NCBI GenBank assembly: GCA_020746105.1
Contig: CM036618.1
Span: 116,877,308-116,941,307, forward strand
DNA from: Trogon surrucura
Taxonomy: Eukaryota > Chordata > Aves > Trogoniformes > Trogonidae
DNA length: 64,000 nt
Reading direction: 5' to 3'
Shown: positions 24,331 through 35,700 of the stretch, piece after piece
Position numbering within the stretch: position 1 is the first letter of the stretch
Layout of the letters: each line of letters opens with the position of its first letter
Position numbers and translations under genes: made by a program
Notes under the pieces: generated by a model
The model's input: only the letters and a program-made list of their open reading frames with translations
The model's database searches: none
Told to the model about the DNA's origin: nothing

Positions 24331-26210
24331 TAATGGGATAGTGGTTACACGTGGGATTTCGGTTCCCTGGATTGCATTAGGAGATCATTGGCGTTTTCTT
24401 CCCAAGGACGCACCTGTGGGTGCTCAGCGTGCGGTTCTGCTCAGGCCGCCCTGTGCTTTTCGGAACAACCCGTGCCCAGCTCTGCCCGCACGCCGTCCCC
24501 CTGCCTGGTGAAGTGTTGCCCCGAGTTTCCGGGCAGTTCTTTTGAGATCTTGGAAACTGAACTTGGTTTTGTGTCTTTTTTGAATAGTAGTGCCTTTTTG
24601 AATGTGAAGGTGACGAATGGTGAAGAAAACCACGACAGGCTTTCAAGTTTGACGGTGATTTATAAGATGGCAGATATGGGCCCCTTCTGTGAGACACATC
24701 CATGCTTCCAGTATTTTTTTTTCATACCTTAACCAATAAGGGTATTCCAAATGGTTTCTCCAGGAAAATATGTTCAGTGAAGCTGCTGAAATGAGAAAAA
24801 AGGAATTTGCTATTCATGCTACCCTACAGCTAACAGTTACAAAGAATAACAGGTTGAAGCTGAAAAATGAGATCTAACTTCTTGTTTTCTGTTGTGTAAC
24901 CCTAATGCAAAAAAAAAGTTTCTGAAGTGGCCTGTGCTCAGATGAAATGAAAGAAATGTTAGAGAAAAAGATACAGAACATTTGACATAACCTAGTTTCA
25001 TTTTATTGGTACAGGTGTGTTATCCTGTGGTCCGTCTGTCCCCGCTGAAGGTCTGGATCGTGATTGCGTATTTCTCATTTTGAATGCCTTAAAGCCTGTA
25101 ACCTTACTCACATGTTTCAAGAGGTCATTTCTTTCTCCTGAAATGCCCATATGTTATTTTTAGGCATAACAACACAAATAAAAGTAAGAAATAATGTGAA
25201 AGTAATGGAAAAGAGAGGACAGATGGATGGGATGTAGAAATGAATCTGTTTCTTGTCTTAAAGGCGACTGATTTTAAGTGTGATACAGTAAAATTAGGTA
25301 TTAGCAAGAAGTTAAGTCTTCATCATATACAGCTCGGAATATGTTGTTTTTCCGAATTAGGCTTTTCAAGAAATAACAACTGATTTGAATTTAAACAGCA
25401 ATTAGCCCAGAATTCTGGTAAAATCCAACTTTTATACTGGATGTTAAATCCCTTTTACTACAACAGTGCTGTGACCCTAACTTTGCAAGAGAAAATTTGG
25501 CTTTACATTGGATTAAAAGCTGAAGCCTAGTCTTGCCGTGTGTTTCTGGAAATAATATTGAGAGGCAAATGCCAGTGTACCGTAGTGAATTGAAATTCTG
25601 AGTACTGTCAACACTACTTGCAGGAAAAAAAAACCTGTGGAAAAAAGACTGGCATACGGAATAAGATCATTCCTTATTTGCTGATCAGTTGCGATACCAG
25701 AATTTATTACAAAATCTTGGCCATCTCTTCTAATGCATCTTTGTGGCATGCGGAAGGTAGTTTAAATTGGCTATTTGCTTTATTTAAGAAAAACTAATCA
25801 GAAAAGCTCTATCACTCGTTTTGTACTTTCTGCTTGAAATAAATTTTTGCTTAAAATAAGAACCAACCAGGTTAGCCTTTTCTGAATTAAATGTCTGTGT
25901 TTAATACATTTAGAATAGGAAGCCCGTAGTTCAGACACGCTTTCCTGGTCCTTTAATTCCCCTGTCACATTCTGCTGTATGTGATTATGCGAACTGTGAC
26001 TGTCAGTGTAAATTAGGCTGCGTATTCTGGGCTAGATACGGCTTGGAATTAAATGCTGCTTTGTCAGCCATCTTACTCTTGTGCTGCTTTAAACAGGGTA
26101 GAGAATCAGAAAACTCGTTTCACTTGTAGTTTTTGCTTACATTAAATATTTAGCACTTTGTTACGGCTGAGAAATCCGAGATTAGGTTTTTGGAGCAAAA
26201 CTTGCAAAAA

Positions 26211-26445
26211 TCGCCGCCTTGATTGGCTGCTCTGGCTCTGAACGAGCCGGGATAGGAAATCTCTGTCGGAGCCCCGATCCTGGCCGTTTTCTCAGTGTCT
26301 CGTTGTTGTTGGCTGGGCACACCGCGGTGGCGGCGCTGTGCAATTCTAACTGAACGGCCATCAGAGGCAGGGTCTTGGCTCGGGTGGGAGGGGGAGAGGC
26401 GCCTGTGCGCGGTGCCGTGCTGGCGTAGGGTGGGTGTCCCGGGGT
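26211..26445. promoter_or_regulatory. Intronic CpG cluster with inverted CCAAT motif
   Basis: About 20 CpG dinucleotides fall in roughly 235 bases, including accgcggtggcggcgc and gcgcctgtgcgcggtgccg, in an intron otherwise poor in CpG. An inverted CCAAT box (gattggct) sits at 26221-26228. This is the composition of a small CpG island and could mark an alternative or non-coding promoter or an enhancer. No first exon can be assigned, so function is unproven. Confidence 0.35.
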
Positions 26446-26797
26446 GGGTGAGTCCTGTCTGCGCCAGCCCTACGGGTGTCACTTACTTAAACACCCCCCT
26501 TAGATCAGGCACCTTCTCTCAAATTAGTAGAAGGTGACGGAAGCACATCGCACACGAGTTCTGCTGGGGAAATCTTACGCTAAGGGCTGTAGGAAAAGTA
26601 AGCTGCCACCCGTGTTTAGCAGAAGAGTTAGGTGAGCAAGGCATGGAAGAGCGGGTTATGGCTGTGTTCCCCTCCGCGTGGCACAGCACCCGGGCGCACC
26701 GGGAGCCCTGCTCCGAGCTCGGCACGGTGGCGGCAGGTGCTGTGTCAGCTTTGTTTGAACAGCTCTGGCAAGTCACTTCCAGCCAAAGGGCGGGTGT

Positions 26798-27275
26798 CGG
26801 GAGGCTGGGGCCAGACTCTTCTTAGTGGTGTCCAGTGACAGGACAAGGGACAGTGGCCACAAACTGGAAAGCAGAAGGTTCAGCCTAAAGCTCACTCGGT
26901 TAGAGCGTGGTGCTGATAACACCAAGGTCGCGGGTTCGATCCCTGTTGGGTCCCCGTGTGTTGCCTGATCTCATTGAGAGGCGTCCCTGCCCGTGACAGG
27001 GAGGTTGGGTTAAATGATCTCTAAGGTCCCTTCCAGCCTGGGCCAGTCTGTGATTCTATGATGAAACGTAAGGAAATACTTCTTTACTGTGAGGGAAATG
27101 GAGCCCTGGCACTGGCTGCCCAGAGGCTGTGGAGTGTCTGTCTCTGGAGCCATTCAAAGCCTGTTGGGACACTTTCCGTGTGGCTGCCCTGGGTGACCCT
27201 GCTCTGGCAGGGGTTGGACTGGGTGATCTCCAGAGATACCTTCCAGCCCCCAACATCCTGTGATTCTGGGATGAT
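26798..27275 (+). mobile_element. CR1 LINE fragment interrupted by a SINE
   Basis: The left part (26798 to about 26886) reads like CR1 sense strand ('gaggctggggccagactctt', 'gtccagtgacaggacaag', 'cacaaactgg'). The right part resumes at 27064 with 'aaacgtaaggaaatacttct', then 'gcccagaggctgtggagt', 'ctctggcaggggttggactg' and the 3' end 'catcctgtgattctgggatg'. Joining the two parts restores the CR1 order without loss, so the element was one CR1 3' fragment on the + strand that was later split by the SINE at about 26887-27063. It is 5'-truncated and non-coding. Confidence 0.9.
26887..27063 (+). mobile_element. tRNA-Ile-headed, CR1-tailed SINE (TguSINE1-type)
   Basis: The head looks like tRNA-Ile: an A-box-like aagctcactcgg at 26888-26899, an anticodon arm around gtgctgataacac whose loop would read GAT, and a perfect B box ggttcgatccc at 26933-26943. 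These are RNA polymerase III promoter boxes. The rest of the element (gtccctgcccgtgacaggga through ccttccagcctgggcca to tgattctatgatg) is a CR1-like 3' tail, which would let CR1 reverse transcriptase copy it. The start is uncertain by about five bases because the first tRNA bases are missing or altered. The host CR1 continues directly after it. Confidence 0.88.
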
Positions 27276-29626
27276 TTCCCTGATGATATGGCCATTTTGA
27301 AAACTCTATTACAGCCTCTCAGTTTAAAATTTTCTGAAAAAAAAAGGAGACATCTTATTTTCTGCTGTTTATGCTGCAGTTACGTGGGAGGCGGCTGCAA
27401 ATGGCAGCTGGGGACGGGCGGCCGAGGGTGGTTGGGCAGAGCCGCCTGGGGATGAGGCTCTGGCTTGGTGAGCTCCGTGAGCGCAGCACGCTGCGACATC
27501 TGCGACGGAACAAGCCTGGTGACATGTAATTTATATTGTTATTATTGATTCACAGGAGTAAAGTACGACTGTTTCCTAAATTGCTAGGACCATTTTGCTG
27601 AGGTTTTTGGGGGAGGTTATTTCCTGCCAGAAGAATGAGTCTCCCATAGAGGAGTGTGCCGGGTAAGGCAGCAGATCGGAGCTGCTGTCGGTGGTGTTCT
27701 GTGCCAGCCGGAGGGAGGGAGCTGATAAACAAGGCAGACAGCTTTGGAAATGAACCTTTAATACTACATTAGGCGTGTTTACAACCAGCAGTGTGTTTCA
27801 GCCACCCTTAGCATATGTTTATTCATAGAAAATCAGCAGTAAAATATACTTGCCGGCGCACACAAGAGACGGAGCCCGCATGAGGTCGTTTCTCTTTCAG
27901 ACATCAAATACAGAAGAGTGTCTTGGTAATTGTTTTGCAGTGGGGTTCTAATCATACTCTAGGCATAAGCTGAGCTGAGCAACTTAGCTCTTAATAGAAA
28001 GGCAAGTTTTGTTCAGCTCGCCACTTATCTTTCTGGCTTTATGTGTCTGAGTGTGTTTTTACATTTACATACAGTCTTGGGTATGTGTTTGCTCTTGATG
28101 CAGTTCAGAATATCATTATGTAAAATGCCACCGTCTGGGGCAACATTAGGATGGATAAATCTAATTTTTGACCTGGTAGCCATATGGTGTCAAAACATCT
28201 TATACTGCAGCCACGTAGTACCAACTATTCAGTGTGGAAAATGGAAAAAATGGCAATGCATTTAGTGAAAAATATTTATGTAAGTCCCCTTCAAAGGCAG
28301 ATAATCAGGGAGTACAGTTGAATATGTTGGTTGATTTCAGATAATACTTTGCAATTGCATGTGCTCGAGGTATGGAAATAAGCGTCAAAGAAGAACTAAA
28401 ATATCCATTATTGTGTGAAAAATGTAGCTCTGCGTTAAGTAACTGGACAAGATTGTACATGCAAGCAGTTGTAAGTGAACTCAGAGCGTATTATTTAAAA
28501 ATAGTGGCCACCGGCAGACCAGTGACCAGCTGACAGAAAAATAAGAGTTCTGGCTTCCTGAAAACCTTTGTTATTAGGAAAACCATCTGGCAGTGTAATA
28601 GCACTGAGTGTTACAGCCTTCAGCCTCTTATCTTTGGTTGTTCGCGCTCTTAATAGAGTTTAACGTACCAGCATATTCTTCATTCTGAATTGATATTGCA
28701 CCGTAATTTTTTTCTTCATGTGAAGTTTCTCCTCTCTCGTTGTTTGCGTTACCTTTAGCTGGACCAAGTTGCTTCTTGAATTTTGACAGGCAGCATGCAT
28801 GGGTGTTTCCTGGTTTAGCGTGGGTGCGATGGCAACCTGAGACTGGGCATAAAGTGCCGTAAAATGACGTCTTGTAGCTGTTCAGCGTTTGCTGTGGTTC
28901 CACGTCCTATATTTCTGTCCTATGTTTCCCAGTGTTTCCGCTTCTGGTGTGTTTTCTGGAGACCAGAGCTGAGAACTACCTGTGCTGCCCTTCCTGGAGG
29001 TGTAGTAGGTTGGCAGAATGGCACGCTGAGCATGATGGACACCAGGCTTTTTAAGTTCATTTTAATATTCTTTAGTGCACCACCCAAAATAGGAAACTAC
29101 CAGGTCTGGCTCTGAAGGCTTTGCCTGCTATAAATAAACATAGTAGTTTACAGAGATTTTCTTTAAAGCCACTCATTTTTTGTGCATAGTTTTAGTGCTT
29201 TATACCATAACAGCATTTTGCTCAGCAAGGGATGAGATGTAGGAAACTCTTAAGCTTTGCTCCCTAAAGCAAAAATACCTTTTGGAAATCAGTCACCAGC
29301 TGCAGGAAGGCACAGCACAAAGATTGAAGAACGTGTGCAGTATTTCCCCAATTAGAAGTAATGCTGAAAATTCAAGTGAAGAATTCTCTCTCTTAATTTT
29401 GTCTGTAAAGGAGATTCTTGAAATGGAAATGAGTTATATTTGCATTTTTTTCTGATGAAGAGTGAGATGTTACTTGGAATGAGAGATTTGTCAGTTTTTT
29501 CCGTGTTTAAGGGCTAAATAAATTCAGAAAAGAATACAAGAACAACACGGACGTCAGCTGCCATCGAAATCTCTCTCTCTGACAAAATCTTGCACCTTTT
29601 TGCTTCTCTTTCCTACCTCCGGGTCA

Positions 29627-29700
29627 GTTTGTGTTTTGTTTGGTTGGTTTTGGAGGGTTTGCTTTGTTTTGTGGGGTGGGTTGGTTGGTTGGTTTGGTTT
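29627..29700 (+). repeat. GGTTT-type low-complexity tract
   Basis: The + strand has an irregular series of ggtt and ggttt units (for example gggttggttggttggtttgg near the end). It is simple low-complexity DNA with no recognised element attached. Confidence 0.8.
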
Positions 29701-32700
29701 TCCCAACCATACTTTTCTGGTGTTTTCTGTCCTTTAATACATCTTTCTCTGAAAATGAGAAGCACGAGACCCAAGAAGTAGCTGGTGTTGCTCCTTAGGG
29801 AACTGTTGTCTGCCACAGAAAGGTGAGACCCTGGGAGGCTGCGTGGGCAGCTCACGTGGGCATCCAGGAGGGCAGGAGCAGAGAGAATGAGCTGCAGCTG
29901 GGCCAGAGTGCCGTAAGAGTGAGGAAATACCTCGCAGAAATAACTTTAGTGCGTGCCAAAACTTTGAATAATAGAGGCATTGGCTGCTACTTCTAGAAGC
30001 AGCCACAGGAAGGAGCGTGGTGAGTTAGGGAATTTTTTTCTGTCTATTTGTCTATGAGAGGACAAAATGGAATCTTTGGAAAATAACACTAGAAATCTGT
30101 CAGCAAAGAATTAGTATAAAGTTTATGTGCTGCTTGTTCCATGAATCATCTGTATAAATCTTCCCTGTAATTAGTTTTAATTCACATTATATAACTTTAA
30201 TTATATATTATAACCAAAGAAACTCATTTATTAGGAAGCATTGAAGGTATTAATGTACTGCATAAATAACTAGAATAGATGCTGTAGTTATCTCAAAGGA
30301 TGTTTGAGATCTGTGGAACAATATAGATGCTTCGTGTGGACTTGGCAGGATAGTTCTGGCTTTAATGCCGTGTACTTCATCACCACCTCTTCTCTGGGAT
30401 CTTCCCTTCGCATGAAGCAGCCCTCTGCTGCTTCATGGAAACCAAGCTCTTTCTCTCTTTTATATTATTTCTGTAACTCTTAGTATTGTGCAGTACTTTG
30501 AGAAGTAGCTTAGTACACAGACCCCGTGGGGGGACATCGCTGCTAGTTTTTGGGCAGACAGAAACAGTCTCAGAAGAATTTGGCCCTCGTTTACCTTTAG
30601 CATTTCTCGAGCACAAGCATTTATTTGTCACTGCCGCAGGACAAATGTGGTCACATCCTTAAAAAGTCAGTGGCTGTGGTGGTGTGGTCATGGCTGTTCA
30701 GCCTTTTATGCTTTGGAGCCAAACCTTTTTCAGAAATGAATAGAATTGTGTCTGTTACATTTGAATCCCATTTTCTTGTTGTTTTCTTTGCAAGTGCAAA
30801 CTGGAAAGTGTTATTGCAAGTGACAGCTGAGTTTCTGGAAGTTGTGGTATGGATTGCCATGATCTGGGGAGACACAGCTGGGTAATCTTCAGTCTCATCC
30901 TTACCAAGCAGAACTGGTCTGTGTCCCACGGCGTGTGGAGAACTTTTCCTGCAGTAGGAAAGTTGCCACGGTTTTGAGAAGGGCACTATTTTTCTTCATT
31001 GGAAAAATCGGCATCAGTGCTTTGGAAAGTGGAGTTCGGCGTGTTTTTTGTTGGTTGATTTTTGCCTGTCAGGGAAAGGTGAGTTGGAGTAATGGGCTGG
31101 GGTGTAGAGCGGGTAGTATATGGCTTAGAAGAAAATGGTTAAATATGAATTGGGTTTCAACTATGAAGTATGTCATCTGGAAAGGCCAACTGATTGGGTC
31201 ACGTTGAATGCTGCTTCTGAAGAATGATCTGTCCAGTCATCTTTACTTTAAAGTGCTGAGTAATGCTGAAGATACTCATGTCATTGCAGGGAAGGCTCTC
31301 AGTGTGAGTATAGATTAACAATTAATCTGTAACTCAGTTTGGTTTGAAGCTGGGTGTGGTGACACAGTTGACTGTATTTATTCTGCCCATCTTCTGCGAA
31401 AACCCCACCCTGCAGCATCCTTCTCGTCCCATCGCTGGTTGGGAGGGTTTTCAGAGGTTAAGTCTGTTCTTAACACGTCCTGTGATGCACGGTGATGAAA
31501 GGGCTGAAAACAATCCTGGTGGAGCCCGCTGACGCATACGGTGAGAGACGGGGATGCTCCCAGCCTGGTAGCGCCTGCTATTAGGCCGAGCCTTAGAATT
31601 CAAAAGGAAGGAAACGCAATCGTGGGGGACCACTGTCTCTCACCACCTGAGTTTTCCCAAAAGCTGTAAATTCTGGCACAGTTTAATCCACCCTGCACAG
31701 TGTGTCCCGATGAAAACCCTTGCAGGACGGCAACTTTGCATAATGCTGGTAAGTGTGCTGCAACCACTTGATGGCACCCTTTGATTTGGTACCTACCTCA
31801 TTAGCTGTAGCATAGTGCAGCGTAGCCGTAGCGTTTGTAATGGAATAACACGTAAGAACTAAAGACTGCAAGGTATCTGGTTAATGTAGAGATGAAATGA
31901 ATGAAACAGCAAGGCTAAGCTTTCCTGACCCTTCATGAGAGAATAGATGAAAAAAGGAAGAATAAGCTATTGTGCCGAAGGGAGATGATGAAATTCAAGA
32001 TCCATACACATAATCTCTGGCTCAGCCTCTGAAATGTTAATCCCTGGGTAGAATTATTTGAGCTGTAGATTGCAGTTTATCATCAAAATGGCACTGTGTC
32101 AAACAATACTTCTTGTACGTGTGATGTTTAGAACTATCCAATTTTAATATAAAATGGTTCACAGAGCACTGTTTAACATTTAAGTAGCAACTCATTAAGC
32201 TCAGGATGCTTTTGCTCGTTTCTGTAGACCCATGGCAATTGTGTAGAGTTATATTCCATAGATTGCTCTTAGCCGTGCAGTGTGTTTTAAGGAGAGATCT
32301 GTTTTGATCTGAGCACTGACAGGTAGTGGGACCGCTTGATGGAATTGCTACGCACGTTCGTCTGGGATGTTTATTTTGAGGTGCTCACTTAATTTTTTAC
32401 AGCGAAGAAATCTGCCAAAATTTTGCTGATGGCTTAAAAATCCCCACAGTTTGAGTTTTGTTAAGTTGTGCAAACAATTATTTTGAGGTTACCAAAAAAT
32501 ATTTTCTCACTGTGTTTTACAAGCTGAAACGCCCTTCAGGTTTTTCTCTTCTTGCTTTTAAAGTACGCCAGTAGAGGGAGTTGACAAATGGCCATGCCGG
32601 CATGGATAAAATACTCTGCACTGAAATTCAGCCCTTGCTCCGTCAGAAATCTTCGTACTGTGGGCTGTTACTGGCATGAAAAGATCCAGTCCCTCGAGGA

Positions 32701-35700
32701 AGTGGAATTAGGAGAAGATAAACACCACCCAGATAGTTTCTGAAACGTAGGGAAGGGTGAAACACCGTAATTGTTAGAGAAGAATATTTAAAATCAAATA
32801 TATATTTAGAAATATGAATTGCACTTTTTTCTCCCTGGTACGTGTGGCCTGTTTGAAAATCGCCGTGGAATTTTATTGTTACAGCAGAACCCAATGTGTG
32901 TTGTAGAGCGTGCTAGTAAATTCATTTCCCTCTGTATTTTTAAAAGTGGCCTCTATAAATGTCCGATTAAATTGTGTGAGGCGTTTGCAAATGTGAACTA
33001 CTTAAAAACAGGGAGCCTTGTTGTGCTTAGGAAAGGTGAGAGGCTGCAGGAGGAGAGGGGAGGAAGCCGAGTGTGAACCCTGCTCGCCTGGCAAACCCGT
33101 AGTTCCTCTGCATAAGTTGTTGCAGAAGGCACCGAGATTTGAAGTGGAAACTATTTGGTGTTCTTCCCGTGTTTGAAAAGTCTCCTTCGGCACAGTGGTA
33201 ATTAAAATCTCCTCTAAAACCATGCCAATATCAACAAGGGATTTGGGAAGTCTCAGGCGTGTTTGGGGAGCAGGTATATGCCCGGCGCTCGGGGTCGCAG
33301 GGCTGACTGAGCAGTTATGATGGCTGTGAACTGAACTATGAAGGAGACATTTGTCTTGGAGGGGGACCTTTTGTGTTAATCCTTCCAACCTTTATATCGT
33401 AGCATTTCATGATGGTATTTAGCCAGCGAATAACTTGTGTTGTGCACTTGGGATCCCTCGCCATCAGAAATGAGTGCCTGTGTGGAATAAGTATCCATGT
33501 TAGATAAGAATTATTATTTCATTTTATGTTTTCCCTGCACTGTGGCCTTTTTCCTCGGAGGCTGGCGCCTTAGTAGCACATGTAGTTTCAAAATTAATAT
33601 TTATAAGTGGATACTCAGGAGATGAATGTGATTACATTGAGTGTGCGGCTGTTTGTTTGTGCATGCAGTTGTTTTCTGTGCACCCTAGATAAACACGCTA
33701 TCCGAGTGTATCTCAACACAGATATTCACGTCTCAAAATTGTGCACAGCAGTGAAGCTTCGCTGCCCAGCCCAAACACACTGGGCACCGGAGTTTTGAGG
33801 CTTTAGAAAAGGTACTTTTCTCCTTCGACTGCCTTTGCACGTCTCTGGGGTGTGAGTTGCTACATCAGATTGCTGTTTCTGTTTTTTTGCCGCTGCATCA
33901 GCCTCGGTATTTTAGCTGTTCAGGCTCGCACTTGCTTCCTCGCGGGTGTTCCGACTCCTTGGTGCTTGTGTTTGTTACGCTGGAAACAGGCGTGCTCGCA
34001 GGAAATAGATGTTGGACAAAATTACACACAGCCGGATTTCGTGCTGTGGCATCTGTTTGTAAGAGATGGTTCAAGTCTGCAACTTAAAACCAGTCACCCC
34101 GTGGTTGAACCTATGGCCGTGGTGGTTTTGGTTTGCTTTTTGTTTGTTGTTGTTTGTAACATGGTCAAAACCGCTACTTGTTTATGAGAATCCAGAAAGC
34201 TGTGTTTCGTTCTTTCACACTGCTGTGGAAGATCATACTCGTGTTTGGTAACTGGGGAGTTCAGATCTGGTTTGGAAATAGGCTTCACACCAGGCTTTTT
34301 GAGCCCCGAGTTCTGTAGGAACTTGAGGATCAGATCCGATCAATTTAGTAACGCTGAGCTGTTCAAGTATTTGTTTGTTTAAACTCCCATTACACATGAA
34401 ACACTTGGTTAAGATTCTTGTCCCGTTTTGTAGCGTGACGGTAATTAAAATAGAAGCTGTCTCTAAACCAGAAATGGCGCGGAAGCAAGTCACAGCAGAT
34501 CTTGGTGGTGCGGGTTGGTGTTCCGGCTGCGATGGTTTGAAGCAGTCTGGGGCAGAGCAGCTTTTAGCTGTGTCCCAGATGCGTGCGTGGATTTCACTGT
34601 CAAGCTTTTAAAAATCATCTTCTTCTAAGCAAAGATTTTTAATTAATAGTATGTAAAGGGAACAAAAAGGGGGTTTAGCCTCTTTTCTCCACTTTTTTAA
34701 AAAAAGTAATTCTACTGTGTTTTAGAGCTGCAAATACCAGAAAAAGCCACGTTTGTGTGGAGTGCCTGTGGATTTTTTACTGAAGCGAAGCTAATGGCTG
34801 TCAAGAAAACTTTGTTCTTTGCTTACTGAGGTATCTGGCTCCTACAGCTCTTTGTAAGGAGTGTACTGAAAATAAATAGTGGTAATCAGTCTCTGCTGTG
34901 ATTTTTAACTTGGGAGTTTGTCTTTTAAAGGAAGCCCGAGCTTAAGTGCCTGACTGGATTTTGACTTGACAGCATCGAACCCGAAGAGGTTTTTGTTGCG
35001 CACGTCGTGATCTTCTGCGTTCCCAAGCTAATGGAATGTAAACCCTCGCACAGAATTGTGGTATTTGCTGGGGGACCTGGCCGGACAATAATAATTACGC
35101 CATTGCAGCTTGTTTTCTGTGCAGTTGAAGCACAACAGTGTACCCCTGGTTTGGTTTAGCACAGATCTGAATTAATGCTGGCTTACGATTCTTACAGGGC
35201 ATTATCATTTCAGATCTGCGCATCTACTTTTAAGGTATGCCAATTGCTGTAATTAATTAAAGTGCTGCAGATGCTGCTGGTTAAGCCAATTTAAAGAACA
35301 GAGCGTGAATTTCCAGTTATGTGAGCTAGATAATGATAATGCCTTAACGTGGTAGTCGCTCTTGTGAGCCAATTACCGCTCGAGATAGCTGAGGCAGGTC
35401 TGTGGTTTACTCTCTCTGCCTTCGTCCGTCCTGAGAATACACGTCTCCTTTTTATGCCTTTTACTGCTGAGTAATCTGAGTTTTCCTCCCTGGTTGTGGG
35501 GTGGTCCGACTGACAGCTTTTCCCCTTAATAAGCTTAGAGGTAATAATCCAAGTCCTGTAGGTCACATGTACAATATGCCTTTTAGTTTCATTTTTTCCT
35601 GCTCTAGTTTGCCAGACATCAGGCTCCCGGTAACATCAGACGAGTGCTGCTGCTAACTGGGACTGGAGCACTACTGTCTGATAATTGATTCATGCAGATG

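Noticed and set aside
26887..26955. A tRNA-Ile gene
   Set aside because: The B box and anticodon arm look right, but the 3' acceptor strand does not pair with the 5' end, and a CR1-like tail follows directly. A second copy with the same tail lies at 62.5 kb, so it is a SINE.
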